Of a DNA stretch of 19,818 nucleotides, positions 13,144 through 19,727 are shown piece after piece. Positions within the stretch are counted from its first letter, which is position 1. Every line of letters starts with the position of its first letter. Source of the stretch: CAZUDI01 sp964618975 (GTDB lineage: Bacteria > Desulfobacterota > Desulfomonilia > UBA1062); NCBI GenBank assembly GCA_964618975.1, contig CAZUDI010000068.1, positions 1 to 19,818 of the forward strand, given 5' to 3'. A program made the translations under genes and the position numbers. Below the pieces are notes generated by a model. That model was not told the origin of the DNA, searched no databases, and worked only from the letters and a program-made list of their open reading frames with translations.

Positions 13144-14306
13144 AGACGATCGAACGCGAGGTAATCGTCGTCGGTGCCGGGCCCGGGGGATCGGTCTGTG
13201 CCTCATACCTCTCGCGTGCAGGGATCGACGTGCTGCTGCTGGACAAGGAGAAATGGCCCCGGGACAAACCCTGTGGGGACTCCCAGGCCGAGGTCTCCAT
13301 GTCCCACGTCAAGGAGCTCGGCGGTTTCGATGAGATCAAAGAGGTGGGCTATGCCAACAAGGGCCTGCTCATGACCGCCCCCAACTACGAAAAGTGCTAC
13401 CTGCCCGCCACGGGCGAGCGCTTCACCACCCCCCGGCGGGTCTTCGACACTATCATCAAGAACCTTGCCGTACGCCACGGGGCCGAGCTGCTGGAGGAGT
13501 GCTGGGTCTACGATGTCATCCGCGAGGACGGCTTCGTCAGGGGGGTGCGGGCCAAATACCAGGGCGAGTATGTGGAACTGCGCTCCAGGCTGGTCATCGG
13601 CGCCGACGGCTCCCACTCCCGGGTGGCCAAGGCCATCGGCCAGTTCCCGGATGACCCGACCTGTATCGCCGTGGTCGGCCGGTGCTACTACGACGGGGTG
13701 GCCATGGAAGGCTACAACGAGATCCATTTCGATGAGAGCGTGCTGCCCGGCTACGTGTGGATCTTCCCCTCCGGCAACCCGGTGGTGGCCAACGTGGGCC
13801 TGGGGTTCAACGCCGACATCTACCTCAAGGAGGGCATGCAGGGCCGCCACTGGCAGCACTTCCTGGACTTGTTCATCCAGAACAACCCCCATGGCGAGCG
13901 CCTGAAAAAGGGCCGCATGGTCGGGCCCTGGAAGGGCTGGCGCATCCCCAGCGGACCCCAGGCCATGGAAAACTACGCCGACGGGGTCATGCTCATCGGG
14001 GATGCCGGCAGCATGGTGCTGCCGCTTACCGGGGAAGGCATGGGGCCGGCCATGGAGACCGCCTCCATGGCGGCGGACACCGCCATGGAGGCCCTGGCGG
14101 CCGGGGACTACTCCGCCGCCTTCCTCAAACGCTATGCCGACCGGCGCCATGCCACCTACGATGCCAAATACCAGTCCATCAAGGCCCTGGAGGATGCCTT
14201 CCGTGATCCCGCGACCATCAACGGCTTCATCCACAAGTTCAACACGGATGAGGCGTTCAAGGATATGGTGCTGAACCAGATGTTCTTCTCGGAGGCAAAA
14301 AAGTAG
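13140..14306 (+). CDS. Geranylgeranyl-reductase-family FAD oxidoreductase, copy B
   Basis: A 388-residue paralogue of copy A with the same motifs: VIVVGAGPGGSVCASYL, KPCGD, PGYVWIFP, GDAGSM. Start and stop of neighbours overlap (ATGA at 13140-13143), with GCAGGAGGTGG just upstream, so it is coupled to the Fe-S flavoprotein. Residues 1-46 are close to copy A, residues 48-109 are only about 53 percent identical to it, residues 110-355 are identical at DNA level, and the last 33 differ again. If the two enzymes have different substrates, the 48-109 segment and the C-terminus are where the difference must lie. A 12-bp-stem terminator follows 34 bp after the stop. Confidence 0.9.
   Translation: MKTIEREVIVVGAGPGGSVCASYLSRAGIDVLLLDKEKWPRDKPCGDSQAEVSMSHVKELGGFDEIKEVGYANKGLLMTAPNYEKCYLPATGERFTTPRRVFDTIIKNLAVRHGAELLEECWVYDVIREDGFVRGVRAKYQGEYVELRSRLVIGADGSHSRVAKAIGQFPDDPTCIAVVGRCYYDGVAMEGYNEIHFDESVLPGYVWIFPSGNPVVANVGLGFNADIYLKEGMQGRHWQHFLDLFIQNNPHGERLKKGRMVGPWKGWRIPSGPQAMENYADGVMLIGDAGSMVLPLTGEGMGPAMETASMAADTAMEALAAGDYSAAFLKRYADRRHATYDAKYQSIKALEDAFRDPATINGFIHKFNTDEAFKDMVLNQMFFSEAKK
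13467..14204 (+). repeat. 738-bp tract identical to 10373-11110
   Basis: Second member of the identical pair, offset by exactly 3094 bp. Same orientation and codon register as the first. Confidence 0.85.
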
Positions 14307-14340
14307 CCGGTTCCGTTCAGACCGGTTCCGGATGACGCTC

Positions 14341-14368
14341 TGTCCAGGGGGGCATCCCCCCCTGGACA
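14341..14368 (+). terminator. Terminator of the reductase operon
   Basis: TGTCCAGGGGGG (14341-14352) and CCCCCCTGGACA (14357-14368) form a perfect 12-bp stem with loop CATC, followed by ATCTTTCT. It lies 34 bp after the stop of copy B. Confidence 0.7.
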
Positions 14369-14402
14369 ATCTTTCTGGCGGGGCTTTTGTGCAGATTGCC
14401 CC

Positions 14403-14450
14403 AAGGCGGCAAGCGGCGGGGAATGCGACCCTCAGGCGATTAAAGCCGGG
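14403..14450 (+). repeat. Dispersed intergenic repeat, copy 4 (3' half)
   Basis: GCAAGCGGCGGGGAA followed by CCCTCAGGCGATTAAAGCCGG matches the 3' half of copies 2 and 3. The 5' half is absent or replaced by other sequence (GGGGC...GCCCC, 14380-14402). Confidence 0.7.
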
Positions 14451-14530
14451 CGCCTTTGGCCCCGCTTTCAGGGACATCGGCCTTGATCGATGATCACGTG
14501 CGGTGAGGCCCCCCTCCCCGATCGTCCCGG

Positions 14531-14551
14531 CATGAGGGCCCGGCCCTCATG
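14531..14551 (-). terminator. Hairpin at the end of the alcohol/aldehyde operon
   Basis: CATGAGGGCC-C-GGCCCTCATG, a nearly perfect 21-bp palindrome, overlaps the stop codon of the membrane protein gene. There is no clear T-run beyond it. Confidence 0.4.
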
Positions 14552-15065
14552 ACAACTGTTCCAGGGTCTTGCCGCTTATCTTCATGGTGAGCTGCAGGAT
14601 GATCAGGAACCCGCCCACGAAGAAGATCCCGCCCAGCACCAACGTGGCCAGCCAAGAGACGGTGAGCTGCTCGGGGAAGATGAGGGCCACGGTGAAGTAG
14701 GCGAAGGCGTAGTTGTTGAAGAGCAGGTGCGCCACGTCGCCCAGGGCGATGAGCAGGAACACGCAGATCCCCACCATGAGCAGGATGGCGGGCTGGAGCC
14801 CCAGGGAGGGCGCCAGGAGCTCCACCAGGTGCGGGAGGGCGGCCGCCATGAGCAGGCCCACGATACCCCCGGGGATAATGTTCTTCAATCCCTTGGGGTC
14901 GCCGCCTTTTTCAAACATGAACAGCAGCACAAAGGCCGCCGGCCAGACCTGGTGGACCCTGAAGGCCCCCAGCAGCACGATGGTCACGCAGATCCAGACG
15001 GCTACGATAACGGCCGCAATCAGGGTGATGGGTTTGAACCTTAAGGTTTTGTTCTCAGCGGACAT
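14547..15065 (-). CDS. Small multi-span membrane protein, possibly DUF1097-like
   Basis: A 172-residue hydrophobic protein with about five or six membrane spans: residues 13-35 (ITLIAAVIVAVWICV), 39-51, 65-87 (IPGGIVGLLMAAALP), 92-115 (AILLMVGICVFLLIALG), 120-130, and 137-163 (SWLATLVLGGIFFVGGF). Size and layout recall the DUF1097/YcdZ group, but the match is by general features only. AAGGAGG precedes the start. It is the last gene in the minus-strand cluster, 145 bp after the aldehyde oxidoreductase, so it may move a substrate, acid product or ion linked to that pathway. Function unknown. Confidence 0.75.
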   Translation of the reverse strand: MSAENKTLRFKPITLIAAVIVAVWICVTIVLLGAFRVHQVWPAAFVLLFMFEKGGDPKGLKNIIPGGIVGLLMAAALPHLVELLAPSLGLQPAILLMVGICVFLLIALGDVAHLLFNNYAFAYFTVALIFPEQLTVSWLATLVLGGIFFVGGFLIILQLTMKISGKTLEQLS

Positions 15066-15102
15066 GGTATGCCTCCTTCATTGGTGATGACACCTGGGTG
15101 AT

Positions 15103-15165
15103 GGCCGGCACGGCCGCGGCCCTCATGCTGCGGGCCTTGCGGGCCGGGAAAAGGCCGTGCCGGCC
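15103..15165. other. Long stem-loop between aldehyde oxidoreductase and membrane protein genes
   Basis: GGCCGGCACGGCC (15103-15115) pairs perfectly over 13 bp with GGCCGTGCCGGCC (15153-15165). The 37-base loop contains a second smaller stem (GGCCC with GGGCC). It lies 38 bp before the membrane protein start, within the putative operon, and could uncouple expression of the last gene. Confidence 0.55.
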
Positions 15166-15210
15166 GTTTATCCGATGCATGCCGCAATCTTTTTTCTCAG
15201 GCGCATCCGG

Positions 15211-16923
15211 CTAAAACGGCAGTACCTGGGCGAGCTCCTCATCGGTGAAGTCGAACACGGCCCCGGTCATGGGCGAGGGCTCGTCGTAGAAGAACTGCGG
15301 CAGCCGGTCGTCCCTGGCGGTGAACCCGGCCCCGCGGTTGAACTTCTTTTCCAGGATGAGGGTCTGCAGCCCGATGCCGAAGAGCTTCTCGGCCGTCCAC
15401 TCCCCGCCGAATTTGCCCTCAAAGGCCTCCACGACGTACGCAATGGCGAACTTGTGGGTGCTGGCCAGGGGCAGTGCGGCGAAATGGCAAAAGAAGTTGT
15501 CCGCCAGGGCATAGAGCACCTGGACCTTCTGGGACATCTGGATGCGGCCCACCTTCTTGAAATCCCCGGCCGATCCGCTGGTGGTGCCGACGGTGTGGTC
15601 GGCGCCCTGGGGCGAGGTGGCGTACCCCACGCCCGTGCCCTTGCTGTTGCGCGGGTCGTACCCGGGCATGGCCTGGCCCTTGACGCACGGGATCCTCCTG
15701 ACCCCGAGGTGTTCCCCGGTGGCCTGGGTTCCCTGGGCCATGATCCGGCCGAACTCGGTGCCCGCAACGATCCCGCCTACGAGCTCCAGGGCCTTCTCGC
15801 CGTCGCCCCAGGGGATCTTGCCGCCCTCCATGCACACGCCGATGGTGGCGCCGAGCTCGATGGTATCGATGCCGAAGTCATCGCAGATACGCTCGATCCT
15901 GGCGATGAGGTCCAGGTCCCGGATGTCGCAGTTGGACCCGATCAGCGCCACGGTTTCATACTCCAGCCCCGAGGTCACATACGCGCCGTTTTCATCGACC
16001 CAGGTGTTGTGGCACTTGATGGGGCACCCCGGCTGGCAGGCCATCTGGTACCTGGCGCCGCGCTGGTTGATGGTCTGATAGAACTTGGTCACCCCGATAT
16101 CCTCGAGGATCTCGCAACGCTGGCCGCTGAAATTCTTCACCGGCAGGGCCCCGCTCTTGCCGGTGACCGCCATACCGATCATGGTCCCGAACTTGTTCAT
16201 GGAGGCCATGGCAAAATTTCTGCCGAGCACCCCGAGATAGGCCCGCATGGCCTTCGAAAACTTCTCCTTGTCCGCATATTCGACCTCGGCCCTGCTTGTG
16301 GCCGATTCGATGACGATGGCCTTGAGCCCCTTAGACCCCATCACCGACCCCACGCCGCCCCGGGCCAGGGAACGGGAGGGGTGGCCGGTGGCGAAGTCCG
16401 TGACCTGGATGGTGGAGTTGGCGTACCCGCGCTCCCCGGCGCCACCAATGCAGGCCACCGCGATCTTGTCGCCGTGGACGACCTTCATCTTCTCCACCAG
16501 GTCATAGGTGCCCAGGCCCGCGCATCCGCCGTCCTTGACCAGTGCGGCCTCGCCGTCCGCCTTGATGACGAGGAGGTACGTGTCCTCGTCCCGGGGTTTG
16601 CCCTCGATGATGATCAGCCTGATCCCCTGGCGCGCCAGCACCGAGCCGATGTTGCCGCCCGCGTTCGACTCCTTGATGCCCCCTGTCAGGGGGCTCTTGG
16701 TGCCCACCGAAAGCCGGTTGGCGGTGGGGAACCCGGTGCCCGCCAGCAGGCCCAGGGCAAAGACGAGTTTGTTGCCTTCCCCCAGCGGGTCACAGGCCGG
16801 GTCGACCTCGTCGTCGAGCACCTTGGCCGTAAGGCCCCGGTTGCCGAAGAGCCGATAGTCTTCCTTGAGGGTCTCCCAGGTCACGCTCTGGCCGGTCATG
16901 TCTATCCGCAATACCTTGTTCAT
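15211..16923 (-). CDS. Aldehyde:ferredoxin oxidoreductase, tungsten/molybdopterin family
   Basis: A 570-residue member of the AOR family, which oxidises aldehydes to acids (or runs in reverse) with a bis-pterin tungsten or molybdenum site and one [4Fe-4S] cluster, passing electrons to ferredoxin. Visible are the N-terminal pterin-binding domain (GKSPLTGG-like TKSPLTGGIKESNAGG, 76-90), the signature ARGGVGSVMGSKGLKAI (187-203), cluster cysteines C296, C300 and C304 (CQPGCPIKC) and C479, and GYDPRNSKGTGVGYATSPQG (421-440). The C-x3-C-x3-C spacing resembles the YdhV-like branch rather than the C-x2-C-x3-C of classical archaeal AOR. CAGGAGAG precedes the start at 16923. It lies 38 bp after the alcohol dehydrogenase and is surely co-transcribed with it. 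Confidence 0.95.
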   Translation of the reverse strand: MNKVLRIDMTGQSVTWETLKEDYRLFGNRGLTAKVLDDEVDPACDPLGEGNKLVFALGLLAGTGFPTANRLSVGTKSPLTGGIKESNAGGNIGSVLARQGIRLIIIEGKPRDEDTYLLVIKADGEAALVKDGGCAGLGTYDLVEKMKVVHGDKIAVACIGGAGERGYANSTIQVTDFATGHPSRSLARGGVGSVMGSKGLKAIVIESATSRAEVEYADKEKFSKAMRAYLGVLGRNFAMASMNKFGTMIGMAVTGKSGALPVKNFSGQRCEILEDIGVTKFYQTINQRGARYQMACQPGCPIKCHNTWVDENGAYVTSGLEYETVALIGSNCDIRDLDLIARIERICDDFGIDTIELGATIGVCMEGGKIPWGDGEKALELVGGIVAGTEFGRIMAQGTQATGEHLGVRRIPCVKGQAMPGYDPRNSKGTGVGYATSPQGADHTVGTTSGSAGDFKKVGRIQMSQKVQVLYALADNFFCHFAALPLASTHKFAIAYVVEAFEGKFGGEWTAEKLFGIGLQTLILEKKFNRGAGFTARDDRLPQFFYDEPSPMTGAVFDFTDEELAQVLPF

Positions 16924-16961
16924 GGCTTCTCTCCTGTGTCGTGATATCATGCACCCTTGAA

Positions 16962-18128
16962 TCAGATCAGGCTGGCGTAGGCCGCTTCCATCAGGCCGGT
17001 GAGCTGCGCCCTGGACGGCTTCTTGGCCGCGGTGATATAGGTGAATTCACCCATGGACAGATCGATGATCTGCGGTATGTCCGCCGGGTCGGGGATGATC
17101 TTTTCCGCTCGGGGGCATCCGAGGTCGAGATAGAATTTTCTTAGGCTCCCCTTGAAGTCCTTCCCGACCTCCGAAATGGGCCGCCCGTTGGTTTCCACGC
17201 CCAGCATGGCGGCCATCTTCCTGGTCTCCTCCGGGATGTTGTCGGCATACCACTCGCACACCTCGGGCAGAGTGAAGGCGCAGGTGATGCCGTGGGGGCA
17301 GTGGGTGACAGCCTCGATGGAGTGCCCCATGGCATGCGGCAGATGGAACCCGGCGTACGATCCCACCAGGATGCCAAAGGTGGCGGCCATGGCCATGTTC
17401 TCGCGGGCCTCCAGGTCCGATCCGTCGGCGACCGCCCGGGGCAGGTAGGTGAAAATCCGATCGACGATCTCCAGGCCCCAGGCCGTGAGCATGGGGTTGC
17501 GCTTGAAGCCGCCGATGCCTTCGACGGCATGCGCCAGGGCATCCAGGCCGGTGGAGGCGGTCAGCCCCGGGGGCATCCGGGATTGGATCACCGGGTCCAC
17601 CAGGGCCATGGTCGGGGTGACCTCGGCCTGCGGCAGGGCCTTCTTGATGCCGGTCTTGTCGTCCATGACCACCGCCACATTGGACACCTCGCTGCCCGTA
17701 CCCGCGGTGGTGGGGATGCAGATGTAGGGCTTCATGAGGGGGCCGTGAAGGACCCCGGCATCCAGCAAACCCACGTAACGCTCGAAGTCGCCGGGCTGGG
17801 TGAGCGCCACATTGACGGCCTTGCCGGTGTCCATGGCACTGCCGCCGCCCACGGCCACGATCGTGTCGATGCCGGCGTCACGGGCGATGTCGGCAGCCTC
17901 GAAAACCGTGGAATAGGGCACCGACACCTGGACATTGTCGAAATGGACCACCTCGATTGCGGCCAGCTCCATGGCCTCGATCACCGGGTCCACCAGACCC
18001 GCGTCCTTGATGCCCCTGTCGTAGATGCACAGGGTCTTCCTGGCGCCCATCGCCAGCAGATGGGTCCCGACCTGGGTCGAGACGCCGTCGCCGAAAACGA
18101 TCTTTGTCAGCGGAAACACGAAGTTCAT
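16962..18128 (-). CDS. Iron-containing alcohol dehydrogenase
   Basis: A 388-residue group III (Fe-type) alcohol dehydrogenase. The NAD(P) motif GGGSAMD is at residues 94-100, PTTAGTGSE at 139-147, and the metal site is built from D196 and H200 (GLDALAHA), H265 and H279 (PHAMGH...HCPHG), with H269 matching the conserved extra histidine of FucO-type enzymes. It interconverts a primary alcohol and its aldehyde with NAD(H). The start at 18128 is preceded by AAGGAGGACGGC; the frame continues upstream, but through repeat DNA. It is the first gene of the cluster that continues into the aldehyde oxidoreductase, so the two could pass an aldehyde between them. The natural substrate is not evident. Confidence 0.94.
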   Translation of the reverse strand: MNFVFPLTKIVFGDGVSTQVGTHLLAMGARKTLCIYDRGIKDAGLVDPVIEAMELAAIEVVHFDNVQVSVPYSTVFEAADIARDAGIDTIVAVGGGSAMDTGKAVNVALTQPGDFERYVGLLDAGVLHGPLMKPYICIPTTAGTGSEVSNVAVVMDDKTGIKKALPQAEVTPTMALVDPVIQSRMPPGLTASTGLDALAHAVEGIGGFKRNPMLTAWGLEIVDRIFTYLPRAVADGSDLEARENMAMAATFGILVGSYAGFHLPHAMGHSIEAVTHCPHGITCAFTLPEVCEWYADNIPEETRKMAAMLGVETNGRPISEVGKDFKGSLRKFYLDLGCPRAEKIIPDPADIPQIIDLSMGEFTYITAAKKPSRAQLTGLMEAAYASLI

Positions 18129-18186
18129 GCCGTCCTCCTTGGAGTTATTTTCTCCTTCAAGTGAATCCCTCACCTTGCACCGCACC

Positions 18187-18331
18187 ATCATGGGCAGAGG
18201 CCCTGCCCCCCCTGGCGCCGCAAGCCTCTGTGAATTCGACCCATAGCGAATCAGGGGTATGAATCCAGGGCAAGCCCTGGACCCTGCTCCCCGCCGCATG
18301 CAGCGGAGAGTTTGGCCCTCAGGCAATTAAG
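18187..18331 (+). repeat. Dispersed intergenic repeat, copies 5 and 6 in tandem
   Basis: Copy 6 (18249-18331) is divergent but keeps GGGTATGAATCCAGGGCAAG, CCCTGCT, CCGC...GCGG and CCCTCAGGCAATTAAG. Its outer stem AGGGC (18267-18271) still pairs with GCCCT (18315-18319). Directly before it, 18187-18252 begins ATCATGGG and ends ACCCATAGCGAAT like copy 2 and looks like a decayed copy 5. Both lie upstream of the alcohol dehydrogenase start. Confidence 0.6.
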
Positions 18332-18496
18332 ACATAGTGTTGGCAAAAGACATACCCGGACGAATGCGGGGGGTTTACCCAGGGAATGTAGGATAAATTA
18401 GGGTTTCTCTATCGGATGCCCCTCTCTCATGCCTGCGGGAAATCCCCCGCGAAGGAAGGGGCCGGCATGCCCGCGGGTGGAGGTGAAGGGCGGGTT
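18332..18496. other. Intergenic DNA between the PAS-LuxR stop and repeat copy 6
   Basis: No gene is seen. GCGGG-AAATCC-CCCGC (18435-18450) is a small GC-rich hairpin, which with neighbouring GC-rich arms may terminate the regulator gene. No clear promoter for the alcohol dehydrogenase is recognisable between 18129 and 18496. Confidence 0.35.
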
Positions 18497-19387
18497 TTAT
18501 TCCATGGAGTTCAGCATGGAGCGCAGGTTGACCTTCTGGTTCTTGATGCCGAGCTTTTCCCGGATCTTGTCGCGGTGAAACTCGATGGTCTTGGCAGAGA
18601 GGTTCATGGCCTCGGCGATCTCCTTGGTGGATTTGCCCTCCTTGATGAGCAGGGCCACCTGCAGGTCAATGGGCGAAAGCGAGGTGAGCCCGGACGAGAG
18701 CTTGCGGGCCATGGGTGTGACCGCCTCCTTGAGGCTGTACTCGATGCGCTCCACCAGGGCGATCTGCTCGGGGCTCAGCCGGCCGGCCCTGAGCTTGTCG
18801 AGACAGGGCTTGATCAGGCTCGCGATGTGCGAGCTCAGGTCCTTGCGGTAGCTCTTCTTAAAGGTCTCGCGCTGCTCCAGCAGGACATTGACCGTGGTGT
18901 TGAGCTCCTTGAGCTGGGTCGAGGTGTCCCGCACCATCTCCTGCATCTGGTCATAGGCGGCCTTCAGGCATTGCTCCATCTCCTTGCGGGACGAGATGTC
19001 GCGGCTGATGCCGATGGAAAGGGACGGCTTACCGTCGTCCCCCAGGAGAAAATTGATGTTCTGCTCCAGCCAGATGCGCGACCCGTTCTTGTGCAGGCCC
19101 TGGTACTCGTAGCACTCGCCCGGGTTGGGGTTTTTCAGGCGCTCGCTTCCCTGGGCCGCCTGGATATAGCGGGCCCCCACGTACTTGACATGGCCCTCCA
19201 GGCTCTCGGGCGCGATCAGGTCGGTCCAGTGCAGCTTGAGGACCTCTTCCTGCGTATAGCCGTGGATCCTCTCGACCGTGGGGCTGAAATAGACGAAGCG
19301 GTTCTCGCGCACACTCCACACGTGGGCCAGGTCCCACATGTTCTCCATGATGATCTGAAAAATCGTCTCATTGTCGATGCGGTTCAT
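18497..19387 (-). CDS. PAS-domain LuxR-type transcriptional regulator
   Basis: A 296-residue protein. A PAS domain covers about residues 8-133 (FVYFSPTVERIHGYTQEEV, then KNGSRIWLEQN and ISRDISSRKEMEQ). A helical linker or coiled coil follows (about 134-225), then a LuxR helix-turn-helix (232-290: LSPIDLQVALLIKEGKSTKE, LSAKTIEFHRDKIREKLGI). It is a one-component sensor in which the PAS domain probably senses a small ligand or redox state; there is no phosphorylation domain. It lies upstream of, and in the same direction as, the alcohol dehydrogenase and aldehyde oxidoreductase, separated by 370 bp with repeats, so it is the likely regulator of that cluster. The ribosome binding site is weak. 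Confidence 0.9.
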   Translation of the reverse strand: MNRIDNETIFQIIMENMWDLAHVWSVRENRFVYFSPTVERIHGYTQEEVLKLHWTDLIAPESLEGHVKYVGARYIQAAQGSERLKNPNPGECYEYQGLHKNGSRIWLEQNINFLLGDDGKPSLSIGISRDISSRKEMEQCLKAAYDQMQEMVRDTSTQLKELNTTVNVLLEQRETFKKSYRKDLSSHIASLIKPCLDKLRAGRLSPEQIALVERIEYSLKEAVTPMARKLSSGLTSLSPIDLQVALLIKEGKSTKEIAEAMNLSAKTIEFHRDKIREKLGIKNQKVNLRSMLNSME

Positions 19388-19477
19388 CTTCGCATGCCTT
19401 GTGCCCTTCCCGTCTCCACGCCCGACGAAGTCCCCTGAGAAATGGCCCGTTCCGCCCTTCTCTGGGGAAACATGTCC

Positions 19478-19507
19478 ATGTTACGTTTATCAAGCCCGTT
19501 CCGTCAA
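19478..19507 (-). promoter_or_regulatory. Possible promoter of the PAS-LuxR gene
   Basis: On the minus strand TTGACG (19507-19502) and TAACAT (19483-19478) are spaced by 18 bp, about 90 bp upstream of the start codon. Four of six -10 positions match the consensus. Confidence 0.35.
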
Positions 19508-19538
19508 CTTCTATCAATGACCGGCGGCCTGCCCCACC

Positions 19539-19574
19539 GCGCCCCGTGGGCGCTCCCTGCTCGCGAGCAGGGAG
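19539..19574. promoter_or_regulatory. Adjacent hairpin and 22-bp perfect palindrome between divergent regulators
   Basis: GCGCCC-CGT-GGGCGC (19539-19553) is followed directly by a perfect 22-bp palindrome at 19553-19574, whose half-site is CTCCCTGCTCG. It sits between the putative promoters of the PAS-LuxR gene and the WYL-type gene, so it is a good operator candidate for one or both. Confidence 0.5.
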
Positions 19575-19623
19575 GCGTTTAGCGACTGCCGCGCGCCCCT
19601 GCCTCTCTAATACCCCCATATCT

Positions 19624-19652
19624 TTGACACACCCCCTTGATTCTGTTAGGTT
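19624..19652 (+). promoter_or_regulatory. Possible promoter of the WYL-type regulator
   Basis: A perfect TTGACA (19624-19629), a 17-bp spacer and a weak TAGGTT (19647-19652). The start codon is 75 bp downstream. Confidence 0.4.
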
Positions 19653-19727
19653 ATGCTTTGTATTCCCATGAACTGAATTAGCGGTTATGCCCCGTCTGTC
19701 ACTGGCCGGGAAATGGGAGGGGAAAAC

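Noticed and set aside
11182..13206. A 674-codon open frame antisense to the Fe-S flavoprotein.
   Set aside because: Same antisense effect; its sequence is His/Gly/Asp-rich without any domain, while the plus strand has two ferredoxin and two Rossmann motifs.
15157..16944. A 595-codon open frame antisense to the aldehyde oxidoreductase.
   Set aside because: Composition is typical of an antisense shadow, there is no ribosome binding site, and the minus-strand gene has clear family motifs.
5821..18331. Dispersed repeats considered as a CRISPR array.
   Set aside because: Copies are kilobases apart or tandem without spacers, longer than CRISPR repeats, and no cas genes are present.
19539..19620. 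The paired hairpins near the right end considered as a tRNA gene.
   Set aside because: No acceptor stem, anticodon arm or T-loop sequence (GTTCGAnTC) can be assembled around them.
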